Source of the DNA: Rhodocyclaceae bacterium
GTDB lineage: Bacteria > Pseudomonadota > Gammaproteobacteria > Burkholderiales > Rhodocyclaceae
Assembly: GCA_016704145.1 (NCBI GenBank)
Contig: JADJAS010000001.1
Coordinates: 1 to 64,000 of the forward strand
Reading direction: 5' to 3'
Length of the DNA: 64,000 nucleotides
Notes under the pieces: model-generated
The model's database searches: none
Told to the model about the DNA's origin: nothing
Seen by the model: only the letters and a program-made list of their open reading frames with translations
Position numbers and translations under genes: made by a program
Shown here: positions 54,729 to 62,841 of the stretch, one piece after another
Layout of the letters: each line of letters starts with the position of its first letter
How positions within the stretch are numbered: position 1 is the first letter of the stretch

Positions 54729-55712
54729 CTAGCTTCCGCTTGCCCGACCGCCCTGCCCCTCGCCATAGCCGTAACCATAGCCGTAACCATAGCCGTAGCC
54801 ATAGCTGCCCAGCGGGTCCGGCCGCGCCTGGTTGAGCATCATCAGCTTGACCGGGCAGTTCTCGATGGTCGCCAGCGCATGGGTCACCTGTCCGTGCAGG
54901 GTTCGCTCGGCGCGCGTCACCACCACGATCTGGCCCATGTGCGCGGCCAGCGCCCGCGCCTCGGTGGTGACCAGTAGGGGCGGCGAATCGAAGATGATGA
55001 TCCGGTCGTCATAACGCCTGGCCATGTCCTCGATCAGCCGCGCCATGGAATCGCTCGCCAGCAGTTCGGTGGCGCGCGGGTGCTGGGTGCCCGCCGGCAA
55101 CAGCGTCAGCTTGTCGACATTGGTGCGCAGCAGAACTTCGCCGAGGTCGAGCGAGTCCTTGACCAGCACGTCGAGCAGACCGGGCCCTGGCGGCAGGCCG
55201 AGCACGCGGAAGACCGACGGATTGGCGACATCGGCATCGACCAGCATGACCGTGGTATCGAGTTCCATGGCGATGCTCATCGCCAGGTTCACGGCCGTGA
55301 AAGTCTTGCCCTCGCCCGGCACGGCGCTGGTGATCATGATCAGGTTGCCGTTGGCCACCGGTGCCGCGCCCTTGCCGAGCGCGTTGGCGATCAAAGGGCG
55401 CTTGATGACGCGGAACTCGTCGGCGATCTGGGCGCGCGGCGCCTTGGGCGTGATGAAGCCGCCCCGACCGAGCAGGTCGAGGTCGATCGACACCGCCTTG
55501 GCACCGGCGCGCGGAGCCGTGGCCACCTGCTGATGCCGCGGTGCCGGCTGCGCCACTGCCGAACCCGGCAGCGCCTCGGCCGCCTGCTGGATCGTACTCT
55601 TCACCGCCGGCGGCTCCGACGGCGGGATGGCCGCGGGAACCTCGTCCGGAATCTCGACGCCCGCCTTGCGGAGCTGTTCGAGGCGGTTGGCCGCCTGTTC
55701 GATGAGACTCAT
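54729..55712 (-). CDS. XrtA-associated tyrosine autokinase (BY-kinase)
   Basis: 327 residues. Proline/alanine-rich N-terminal 80 residues, then a CapB/Wzc-type P-loop kinase: Walker A TSAVPGEGKTFTAVNLA, Walker A' VMLVDADVANPS and Walker B IIIFDSPPLL. The C terminus has a run of seven Tyr-Gly pairs, the Tyr cluster that is phosphorylated in BY-kinases. Acts with the chain-length protein upstream to control polymer length. Confidence 0.95.
   Translation of the reverse strand: MSLIEQAANRLEQLRKAGVEIPDEVPAAIPPSEPPAVKSTIQQAAEALPGSAVAQPAPRHQQVATAPRAGAKAVSIDLDLLGRGGFITPKAPRAQIADEFRVIKRPLIANALGKGAAPVANGNLIMITSAVPGEGKTFTAVNLAMSIAMELDTTVMLVDADVANPSVFRVLGLPPGPGLLDVLVKDSLDLGEVLLRTNVDKLTLLPAGTQHPRATELLASDSMARLIEDMARRYDDRIIIFDSPPLLVTTEARALAAHMGQIVVVTRAERTLHGQVTHALATIENCPVKLMMLNQARPDPLGSYGYGYGYGYGYGYGEGQGGRASGS
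54762..54805. repeat. 12-bp tandem repeat encoding the Tyr-Gly tail
   Basis: About 3.5 copies of a unit close to CCGTAACCATAG (plus strand), with a GTA/GCC variant in the last copy. On the coding strand it gives alternating Tyr and Gly. Copy-number slippage would change the number of phosphorylatable Tyr in steps of two without a frameshift. Confidence 0.75.
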
Positions 55713-55722
55713 GTGCGTTCCC

Positions 55723-57285
55723 TCAAGCCATGCGGCCGGAAATCAAGGCATAAGCAAGGATGCCCGAAGCGTAGAGGGCGATGAGCCCGAAAAACCCAAG
55801 TAAAAACAGTCTTGTCCGGCGTTTCTGGCGCGCCGTCTCCTTGACGTCGTTCAGTCTCGATACCGCACCGAGCACCGGGAGCCCGGTCACTTCGCGCAGC
55901 ACCCGGCCATCGAAGAACACCGGCCGCAACTGGCTGGCGACAAAACTAAAACCGAGGCCGGCGGCAAGGCCGATCAGCAGCGCACCCGGCAGCAGCAGCA
56001 TGCGATTAGGCGCCACCGGGGTGGTCGATGCCCTGGGCGGATCGATCAGCCGGAAGTCGGCGACGCCAGCAGTGGATTCTAGTTCGCCGGTCAGGCTGGC
56101 CGATTCTCGGCGGCCAACCAGTGCCTCGTAGTTTTTCTTGTGCACGTCGTAGTCGCGGTTCAATTGTGCAAGCTCTGCCTCGATCTGCGGTGCCGTCCGC
56201 ATGACATCCAGAGAACGACGGTATTGCGCATCGTATTCGGCAACGCGCGCCCGCAATGAGGCGACCGTCGCCTCCGCCTCGGCCAGCGAGACCTTCATCT
56301 GCTGGTAAGCCGGATTGGCATTGGCCGAGGCGACGGCTGGATTGGCGACGGCGGCCTTCTTGCGCGCGGCAATCTCCTGCCGCTTCTGTTCTTCCAGCTC
56401 CTTGATCAGCCGACGGGCGCCGACGACGTCGGGATGCTGATCGGTGTAACGCTGCAGCAGCGTGTCGAGGTTGCGCTTCATGGCATCGACGCGGCCATCA
56501 ATGTCGGGAATCGACACCGACGACTCGGTTCCCGGCGCATCGGGCAGCAGCACCGGTTCCTCGCCGACCAGTTGCCGCTTCAACGCGTCGCGGGAATTCT
56601 CCGCCTCGCGCAGGTCGAGCCGGGCCTTGGCCAGCAACTGGCTGATATCCGAGATCCGCTCCGTCAGTCCCTTGCCTTCGCCGAGGCGCAGATCGATGTT
56701 CTTCAGCTTGAAATCCTTGAGGCGGCTTTCCGCCTCCTCCAATTTCTTTTCGTAGGCCTTGACCTGCTCGTCAATGAATTGCTTGGCCGAAGTCGAATCC
56801 TTGCGCTTGTCGCCCAGGCTGGATTCGACGAAGATCGACACCAGCGACTGCACGACGCGCTTGGCCTTTTCCGGCTGAGAGTCGCGATAGGCTAGCGTGT
56901 AGAGATTGTCGCGGCCAGTGCTCTTGATTTCGAGGGACTTCATTAGGTCGTCGATCAGTCCGTCCTGCTCCTGCTTGGACTTCACCTTCAGGTCGAGATC
57001 GGCCATGCGCACCAGACGTTCGACATTGGGCCGGCTGATCAACGTGCGGCTCAGCATCACCACTTGCTGCTCGATGTTAGGCTGAATCGCCAGCCCGGCC
57101 ATCAATGGTTTCAGGATCGACTGGGTATCGACGAAAATGCGCGCCGAGGCTTCGTACTTGTCGGGGACTTGCATCACCACCGCGGCGCCGACCACGCTGA
57201 CCAGCCACGCCACCGCGAGGCCGAGCCAGCGTTGCCGCCACATCGCCCGGAGTATCGCCCCCGCCTGTCGGAGCAGTTCATCCAT
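55723..57285 (-). CDS. XrtA system polysaccharide chain-length determinant (Wzz/PCP type)
   Basis: 520 residues. N-terminal membrane helix (LGLAVAWLVSVVGAAVVMQVP) in a Wzz domain, a long periplasmic coiled coil (about residues 160-400, with KQFIDEQVKAYEKKLEEAE), a GNVR-type block near 340-390, proline-rich LIDPPRASTTPVAPNR before the second helix, and a final membrane segment around 495-515. Matches the PEP-CTERM-associated chain-length family. Precedes the tyrosine autokinase by ten bases, the usual PCP/BY-kinase pair. Confidence 0.95.
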   Translation of the reverse strand: MDELLRQAGAILRAMWRQRWLGLAVAWLVSVVGAAVVMQVPDKYEASARIFVDTQSILKPLMAGLAIQPNIEQQVVMLSRTLISRPNVERLVRMADLDLKVKSKQEQDGLIDDLMKSLEIKSTGRDNLYTLAYRDSQPEKAKRVVQSLVSIFVESSLGDKRKDSTSAKQFIDEQVKAYEKKLEEAESRLKDFKLKNIDLRLGEGKGLTERISDISQLLAKARLDLREAENSRDALKRQLVGEEPVLLPDAPGTESSVSIPDIDGRVDAMKRNLDTLLQRYTDQHPDVVGARRLIKELEEQKRQEIAARKKAAVANPAVASANANPAYQQMKVSLAEAEATVASLRARVAEYDAQYRRSLDVMRTAPQIEAELAQLNRDYDVHKKNYEALVGRRESASLTGELESTAGVADFRLIDPPRASTTPVAPNRMLLLPGALLIGLAAGLGFSFVASQLRPVFFDGRVLREVTGLPVLGAVSRLNDVKETARQKRRTRLFLLGFFGLIALYASGILAYALISGRMA

Positions 57286-57320
57286 TTCGTCGTGTTTTCC
57301 CTAGACGTTGATCGTCCCGC

Positions 57321-57338
57321 CGGCGGCGCATGCCGCCG
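57321..57338. repeat. GC hairpin between export and chain-length genes
   Basis: CGGCGGC, loop GCAT, GCCGCCG in the 74-bp gap between the export gene stop and the chain-length start. No U-run follows; may adjust relative expression within the operon. Confidence 0.35.
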
Positions 57339-57359
57339 ACGGCCGCCGCGCTATCCGGC

Positions 57360-57992
57360 TCAGAACCAGCTTTGCGGAATGATCAGCACATCGCCGGGCC
57401 GCATCTCGACGTTGGCCGAGACATCGCCCCGCTTGATCAGGTCCTTCAGGCGCACGCCGTACTGCTTGTTGGCATCGGCCGTGCGCAAAATGGTCGCCGC
57501 GTTGCCATCGGCGAAATCGGTCATGCCGCCCACGGCGATCATCACGTCGAGCAGCGTCATCTTCTGCTTGTAGGCGAGGATCTGCGGCTTGGCGGCCTCG
57601 CCGACCACGCGGATCTGTTCGCTGTACGGCCCGACGAAGCTGGTCACCACCACCGTCACCACCGCGTCGCGGATGTACTTGCTCAATTCCTTCTCGATGT
57701 CGCGCGCTAGCGTCGTCGGGTCCTTGCCCATCGCCGGCAGGTCCTCGACCAGGGGCGCCGAAATCCGCCCGTCGGGACGCACCGGCACCGACATCGAAAT
57801 CTCCGGGTTGCGCCAGACGATGATATTCACCGTGTCGCCCGGCCCGATGATGTACTTGTAATCCGGCGACGCCGCCGCGCCCGGCGCCGGCGGCAGGCTG
57901 GTCGACGCGCAACCGAACAGTACCATCGAGGCGAGCCCCACGACCAGAAGCCGGCCGAACCCACCGAACGCACTCTTCAAACACTGGAACAT
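57360..57992 (-). CDS. XrtA/PEP-CTERM system polysaccharide export lipoprotein (Wza-like)
   Basis: 210-residue lipoprotein. Signal peptide with lipobox LFGCAS (Cys28), then the Poly_export domain (YIIGPGDTVNIIVWRNPEIS) and a SLBB domain (RVVGEAAKPQILAYKQ). Matches the PEP-CTERM-associated export family, shorter than E. coli Wza (379 residues) because it has fewer domains. First gene of the XrtA operon running to 46188. The upstream gap (57993-58215) contains CTATAG as a weak -10 about 50 bp before the start; no sigma-54 element was found. Confidence 0.95.
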   Translation of the reverse strand: MFQCLKSAFGGFGRLLVVGLASMVLFGCASTSLPPAPGAAASPDYKYIIGPGDTVNIIVWRNPEISMSVPVRPDGRISAPLVEDLPAMGKDPTTLARDIEKELSKYIRDAVVTVVVTSFVGPYSEQIRVVGEAAKPQILAYKQKMTLLDVMIAVGGMTDFADGNAATILRTADANKQYGVRLKDLIKRGDVSANVEMRPGDVLIIPQSWF

Positions 57993-58152
57993 GATTTCCT
58001 CCCTGATCGCGGCAGAACGATTGGCAAACGGGCATGACTATAGCGTAGAAAGCCTCATCACGCCTTCCCGCCCCCGTGGCACGCTCGCCCTCTGGGCTTA
58101 ACGGCCGGCGGGACGAAAAATTAAGCTGTGGCCCCGGCGTTGGCCCGGGCAG

Positions 58153-58181
58153 TTGCATCCAGCCGCAGCCAGCATTACACT
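58153..58181 (+). promoter_or_regulatory. Promoter of the TacAT-like module
   Basis: TTGCAT, 17 bp, TACACT, 35 bp before the antitoxin start. Just after it CCGTA occurs twice with an 11-bp period (58185-58200), a possible operator for the antitoxin. Confidence 0.4.
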
Positions 58182-58215
58182 GATCCGTAAATTTTCCGTA
58201 CAAAGGTGACCGATC

Positions 58216-58500
58216 ATGCTGGCTTCGGCTCAGGCGCACGAGCGCATCGACTTGCGTACCTCGCCAGAGATCAAGGAACTGATCGTGCGTGCGGCCACGG
58301 CGGCAGGCATGTCGGTCAGCGCCTTCTTGCTGGCCACCGCGCAGGAGCGCGCCAGGCAGATCCTGGCCGAAACCGAAATGATTGCCTTGTCGTCCCGCGA
58401 CTGGAATGCCTTCGCCAAGGCCCTGGACAACACCGACAAGCCGAGGCCCAGACTTTCCGCCGCCATGAAACGTCATCGCGAGTGGCAAGAAAAGCGCTGA
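58216..58500 (+). CDS. DUF1778 (TacA-type) antitoxin
   Basis: 94-residue ribbon-helix-helix antitoxin: ERIDLRTSPEIKELIVRAATAAGMSVSAFLL is the typical DUF1778 N-terminal half. The C-terminal helical part would block the acetyltransferase toxin. Two bases separate its stop from the toxin start. Confidence 0.9.
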   Translation: MLASAQAHERIDLRTSPEIKELIVRAATAAGMSVSAFLLATAQERARQILAETEMIALSSRDWNAFAKALDNTDKPRPRLSAAMKRHREWQEKR

Positions 58501-58502
58501 GC

Positions 58503-58997
58503 GTGGATTTCGCGGACGGTATCGAGCAGCTTGCGCGGAATCATGACAGGCGCGCATTCACCTGTGGCGTCGCCGCGCTCGATGAGTATCTGCGTCGTTT
58601 CGCGCGCCAACACGCGGCGGCCAACATCAGCAGAACGTATGTGGCCGTGGCTGGTACCGACATACGCGGTTACTATACTCTCGCCATGGCTGGAATTCGC
58701 CGTGACAACCTGCCGCCCAGACATGCCGATCGTTTCCCGAACTTCCCGTTGCCGGTAGCCCGTCTGGCTCGACTCGCGGTGGCCCGGCAGTATCAGCGCC
58801 AGGGGCTGGGTGAATTACTGCTCGCCGACGCCTTGCAACGTTGCCTGCATCTGTCGGACGAGATCGGGATGGCAGGCGTCATCGTCGATGCCAAGGACGA
58901 ATGCGCGCGCGGGTGGTACGAGCGCTATGAGTTCGAGCGACTCCCCGATTCGCCCTTGACCTTGTGGATTCCCACGGTCGCGATCAGGAAATTATGA
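58503..58997 (+). CDS. GNAT toxin (TacT-type)
   Basis: 164 residues. LARLAVARQYQRQGLGELLL contains the Q/RxxGxG/A acetyl-CoA loop (RQGLGE), FTCGVAALDEYLRRFARQ is the usual substrate-side start, and YERYEFERLP the C-terminal strand-helix. Toxins of this type acetylate aminoacyl-tRNA. The GTG at 58503 is chosen because it gives the conserved N terminus and lies two bases after the antitoxin stop. Confidence 0.92.
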   Translation: MDFADGIEQLARNHDRRAFTCGVAALDEYLRRFARQHAAANISRTYVAVAGTDIRGYYTLAMAGIRRDNLPPRHADRFPNFPLPVARLARLAVARQYQRQGLGELLLADALQRCLHLSDEIGMAGVIVDAKDECARGWYERYEFERLPDSPLTLWIPTVAIRKL

Positions 58998-59070
58998 GCA
59001 AGCGACATCATGCAGAGCGATCGTTCTGGTGCCCCGTTCAATGCCCCAATCTCTACAGTGCGTCGCGGAC

Positions 59071-60291
59071 TCAGGTACCGTGGCGCAGCGCCTCGACCAC
59101 GTCCAGCCGCGAAACGCGCCGCGCCGGCCGGATGGCGGCAAGACAGGTCGCGACGAAGCCGATGGCGCCAGAGGACAAGACCAGCATCGGCGACAGGCGA
59201 ATTTCCGCCGTGTACCCGAGGTTGGCATTGGGCGGCGGCGGCATGGGAATACCGATCGCCGAAATCGCCAGCGCCAGCAGCGACCCCGCCGCCACGCCGA
59301 GCAGCGCACCGATGGCGCCGAGTAGCACGCTCTCGACCATCACCGTGCGGAATACCCCCGCCGGCGGCGTGCCGAGCGCGATGACGGTGCCGAATTCGCG
59401 CGTGCGCTCGAAAATGGTCATGTTCACGCTGTTGGCCACGCTCAGCAGCACCATCAGCAGGATGATCAGGCGCAGCACGCCGAACTGCCGATCGTAGAGA
59501 TCGACCGCCTTCTCATAGAAATCGGATAATTTATTCCAGCGTGCCACCTCGAATCCGCTGATGCCCATCTGCGCTTCCATCGCCGCAGCGACAGCATCGG
59601 TATCTCCTGTCTTGCCGAGCATCACGACCAGCAGATGGGCACCCTGTGTATCCATCAACTCGCGCGCCGCCACCAGCGGAATGCGCACCGCGCGGGCGTC
59701 GAACTCCTTGGAAAAACTCTGGAATACGCCGACCACCTGGAAATCCAGCGTATTGACGGCACCCTGCGCGAGGCTGATGACCAGGTTCACCCGGTCGCCG
59801 ACCTTCAACCCCATGGACTTTGCCACGCCATGCCCGACCACCACGCCATCGACGTCCGCGTCGGCCAACGGTCTGCCTTCGACATAGCGAAGATAACTGC
59901 TGACCTCGCCCTCGGCTTCCGGTTCGATGCCCTCGCCAATGATGCCGAGGTCGCGCTTGCCGTTGTTCAGGACACCCGTGAAACTCAAGCGCGCAAAAAC
60001 CCTCTCCACGCCCGGCGTGCCGCCAAGACTGACCTTCATCGCGTCCGGTTGGTCGATCAGATACTTCTCCGGTTCGCGCGACTTCCCCTCCCGGTAACCT
60101 TGGCGCACCACTTGTAGATGGCCGGTCTGTGCGTGGATGATCGCCTCGCCCAGCTTGATGAACATGTCCTCGACGAAGCCTCCCGCCAGGATCATCCCGG
60201 CGATCCCCACCACGATGGCAATCAGGGTCGCTGCCGACCGCGCGCGTTGGCGGAAGATATTACGTAGTGCAAGGTTGAACTGTGACTTCAC
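59071..60291 (-). CDS. ABC transporter permease, FtsX/MacB type
   Basis: 406 residues with the four-helix MacB/FtsX layout: helix after ALRNIFRQRARSAATLIAIVVG, a 230-residue periplasmic domain, and three helices at the end (LIILLMVLLSVANSVNMTIF, LLGAIGALLGVAAGSLLALA, and SPMLVLSSGAIGFVATCLAA). The GTG start overlaps the upstream permease stop (GTGA). No ATP-binding subunit is within the window, so the partner is encoded elsewhere or has been lost. May export lipoproteins or a peptide. Confidence 0.86.
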   Translation of the reverse strand: MKSQFNLALRNIFRQRARSAATLIAIVVGIAGMILAGGFVEDMFIKLGEAIIHAQTGHLQVVRQGYREGKSREPEKYLIDQPDAMKVSLGGTPGVERVFARLSFTGVLNNGKRDLGIIGEGIEPEAEGEVSSYLRYVEGRPLADADVDGVVVGHGVAKSMGLKVGDRVNLVISLAQGAVNTLDFQVVGVFQSFSKEFDARAVRIPLVAARELMDTQGAHLLVVMLGKTGDTDAVAAAMEAQMGISGFEVARWNKLSDFYEKAVDLYDRQFGVLRLIILLMVLLSVANSVNMTIFERTREFGTVIALGTPPAGVFRTVMVESVLLGAIGALLGVAAGSLLALAISAIGIPMPPPPNANLGYTAEIRLSPMLVLSSGAIGFVATCLAAIRPARRVSRLDVVEALRHGT

Positions 60292-61514
60292 TGTCCGACT
60301 CTCAGTGCCTCGATGATGTTCATCCTCGACGCCTTCCACGCGGGAATCACGCTGGCAACAACCGTGGGGAATATCGCCAGGACCATGGCCTCGAATGCCA
60401 ACGAAGGAGTGATCGAGATTTTCGCAACGAAACCATGGGCCATGCCGGGTGGTGGTGGCATGGGGATGCCAATTGTCGAGATGACGAACCCCAGCATGCT
60501 GCCTAGCGCCACACCCACCAGCCCACCAATGATCCCGATCAGAGCACCCTCGAGAACGTGCTGCCTCATGACCGCGGCCTTAGGCACGCCGACCGCCAAG
60601 GACGTCCCGATTTCCGCAGTCCGCTCGAGAACGCTCATGGTCAGGGTATTGGCGATGGTTAACAAGATGATCATTCCGATGATCACCTTCACCACCGTCA
60701 CCTGTTTGGTGAACAGCGCTTCCGTCTTGTTAAAAAAATCCGCCAGTTCCCGCCACGGCACAACCTGGAACTCCTTGCTCGAGAGCGCACTGTTGGCTGC
60801 CTGGACAAAGTTCGCCGTCCGTTCCGTGTCGGTCAGCAAGACCACCCATGACGTCGCACCCGAGACTCGCATCACCTTTCTCGCCAGCGGGATGGGCAGA
60901 CGCACCGCATAGTCGTCGTATTCCTTGGCGACCGACATGAAGGTACCGGCAACCTCCACCTCGATGGCACTCGGCCCGCCACCCGAGGCTGTCGTCATCA
61001 AGACCACTCTATCCCCGGGAGCAACCGCGAGACTCCTGGCCAAACCCTCGCCCAGCAATGCCTGCCGCTCGTCGAGCCCGCCCAGGTCATGTCCGGTCAG
61101 GATCGTCATGGCCGATGCGATCGGCCGTTCCTTGAGCGGATCGATGCCCTCGCCTGAAAATGCCACGGTGGTCTCGCCGTGGCTGATCAAGCCATTGAAT
61201 AGAAGTCGCGGTGTAACCGCCACCACATCCGGACGCTGAAATATCGCAAGCCCGGTGTCTTCCGATGGAAGAAGAAATCCGTATGGATTGGCGATACCGC
61301 GATCAAAGAAACCCGGACGAACAATCTGTACGTGACCGAGTTGTGAGTGGATGGCGCCTTCCCGACCTTGAACCAGGGTCCACGCGATAAATCCGCCCGC
61401 CAGCATGAACGCCACCACTCCGCTCGCCACGGTCGCCAGCGCAGCCAATGATCGCTTGACGTTTCGACGCAGGTTTCGCACCCCAAGAACAAGCTCGATT
61501 AATACTGCATTCAT
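60288..61514 (-). CDS. ABC transporter permease, FtsX/MacB type
   Basis: 408 residues, paralogous to the downstream permease with the same helix arrangement: GVRNLRRNVKRSLAALATVASG before the first helix, then IIGMIILLTIANTLTMSVLERTAEIG and IIGGLVGVALGSMLGFVISTIG. Both share the IGIPMPPPP motif. It begins a two-gene unit transcribed away from the PEP-CTERM gene across a 323-bp gap. A lipoprotein-releasing LolCE-like heterodimer is possible (inference). Confidence 0.86.
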   Translation of the reverse strand: MNAVLIELVLGVRNLRRNVKRSLAALATVASGVVAFMLAGGFIAWTLVQGREGAIHSQLGHVQIVRPGFFDRGIANPYGFLLPSEDTGLAIFQRPDVVAVTPRLLFNGLISHGETTVAFSGEGIDPLKERPIASAMTILTGHDLGGLDERQALLGEGLARSLAVAPGDRVVLMTTASGGGPSAIEVEVAGTFMSVAKEYDDYAVRLPIPLARKVMRVSGATSWVVLLTDTERTANFVQAANSALSSKEFQVVPWRELADFFNKTEALFTKQVTVVKVIIGMIILLTIANTLTMSVLERTAEIGTSLAVGVPKAAVMRQHVLEGALIGIIGGLVGVALGSMLGFVISTIGIPMPPPPGMAHGFVAKISITPSLAFEAMVLAIFPTVVASVIPAWKASRMNIIEALRVGQ

Positions 61515-61715
61515 GAAACCCGGTCCGGTCGTGGTTGTGGCTTCGACTGTGGCGAAGTGTATTTCATTCGCTCCCAAGGTATCCGGTCTTGGGAATGCCC
61601 GCCATTGACTTACCGCAACTCCGCTTCGTTCTTGCGTCGATTTTTTTTACAGTCGCTATCCGATGCTCTACCCAGCAAAATTATATGTATATGATTATTA
61701 TGAATAACATCTAGC

Positions 61716-61731
61716 TGGCACGCCACATGCT
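61716..61731 (+). promoter_or_regulatory. Sigma-54 (-24/-12) promoter of the PEP-CTERM gene
   Basis: TGGCACGCCACATGCT: the -24 half TGGCACG is a perfect match and the -12 half has one change (ATGCT for TTGCT), with exact 10-bp GG/GC spacing. The sequence before it (61680-61712) is very AT-rich, as often seen where IHF bends DNA. The predicted leader is about 95 bases. The rest of the 323-bp gap (61515-61837) shows no gene. Confidence 0.75.
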
Positions 61732-61837
61732 TATTGGTTGCCAGCAGCACCTGTTGGTCAAGAATCGAAGAAGGCGTCTCTGGGATCGCGCCGTTAGGAA
61801 CCAAGAAAAGTACCGAGTAAAACTTAGGAGAATGATG

Positions 61838-62680
61838 ATGAAACTCAACAAACTGGCAACCTCACTGGCGATCGGCCTTGCTGTCGGGACTGCCGCGCTA
61901 ACTGCGCACGCAAGCCCGATTCAGACGATCACGACTTCGACTGGAACCTACTCCCCATTCGGCGGTTTTGACTGGGCCAGTAATGGCGTTGCAGTGGCGA
62001 CGGGCTTTTCGCTTGCGGCAGCAGGCCAATCGGCCTCGACAGACCTGACGTTCTGGGCGAAGGCCGCTTCTGTGGTGGACCCGGACCAAGATCCGCTTAA
62101 TCCTGGCCTTGCACCTGTAAACATGGGCATTCTGGGTGGATCCTGGGAATACACCGTTGTCGCTCACATGACCGAAACGGCAATTTGCACTGCCGACAAC
62201 GGCGCCGGGTTGTGCACCCAAGCCAATTTCATCTTGAACAGTGGCACTTGGGCAATTTATTACGACACCACTCCTGACTCAAACCGGCTTGCCGGGACCG
62301 GATTCATGGACGGCGTCAAAATACTGGAAGGTAATTTCTGGTCCGGCTTCGCGGGAACCTTTACCGCGACCGCCACCGGCGGCACCGGCAGCAACACACT
62401 GCATGGTCAGGTGTCATGGACTGACAACAACTATATCAATCCGGACATGATGGGCACGGTGGCCGGCACCGAACTCAAGTTCGGCACCGACCGCACTGAC
62501 GGTGGCGCTCTGCCGACAGGCACGCCTTTGACGCAGCGCATTGTTTGCAATCGTGCCGCTGGGACCGTTTGCATGCAGGCTGATGCCAACCAGTCGTTCG
62601 TGCCGGAACCCGGTTCGCTGGCCCTCGTCGGGCTGGGGCTTCTTGGCTTCGGCGCCGCTCGTCGTCGCAAGTCGGCATAA
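61838..62680 (+). CDS. PEP-CTERM sorting-domain protein (possibly PepA-type floc protein)
   Basis: 280 residues: signal peptide (LATSLAIGLAVGTAALTAHAS), a Ser/Thr/Gly-rich mature region with four Cys, and a C-terminal sorting signal FVPEPGSLALVGLGLLGFGAARRRKSA read as VPEP motif, hydrophobic helix, RRR tail. XrtA would cleave at the PEP motif. Three tandem ATGs; the third (61838) is best spaced from GGAG. A sigma-54 promoter before and a strong terminator after make it a separate unit. Resemblance to the PrsR-controlled flocculation protein PepA of Zoogloea is likely but unverified. Confidence 0.93.
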   Translation: MKLNKLATSLAIGLAVGTAALTAHASPIQTITTSTGTYSPFGGFDWASNGVAVATGFSLAAAGQSASTDLTFWAKAASVVDPDQDPLNPGLAPVNMGILGGSWEYTVVAHMTETAICTADNGAGLCTQANFILNSGTWAIYYDTTPDSNRLAGTGFMDGVKILEGNFWSGFAGTFTATATGGTGSNTLHGQVSWTDNNYINPDMMGTVAGTELKFGTDRTDGGALPTGTPLTQRIVCNRAAGTVCMQADANQSFVPEPGSLALVGLGLLGFGAARRRKSA

Positions 62681-62708
62681 TTTGATTTGTCCCTTTTCGG
62701 AGATCAAA

Positions 62709-62736
62709 AACCGCCTCGTCCGAGGCGGTTTTTTTT
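62709..62736 (+). terminator. Rho-independent terminator after the PEP-CTERM gene
   Basis: 10-bp perfect stem AACCGCCTCG with its complement, 2-nt loop, followed by a run of eight T (62729-62736). 28 bp after the stop codon. Confidence 0.92.
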
Positions 62737-62841
62737 TGTTGAGCTTCTAGCCGGATATCCCATCCGTTGCTACTATCGGCTGCCGAGCAAGATGTCGTTG
62801 CTTACGACCCACTGACCCGTTACCCAGCGAGTGCAAAGAGA

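Noticed and set aside
54762..54805. Short regular repeats considered as a CRISPR array
   Set aside because: Unit is 12 bp with no spacers, and it is in-frame coding sequence of the tyrosine kinase.
58142..58158. Possible sigma-54 element before the TacAT-like module (TTGGCCCGGGCAGTTGCA)
   Set aside because: The GG/GC spacing is 11 bp instead of 10, and a sigma-70-type promoter fits a toxin-antitoxin module better.
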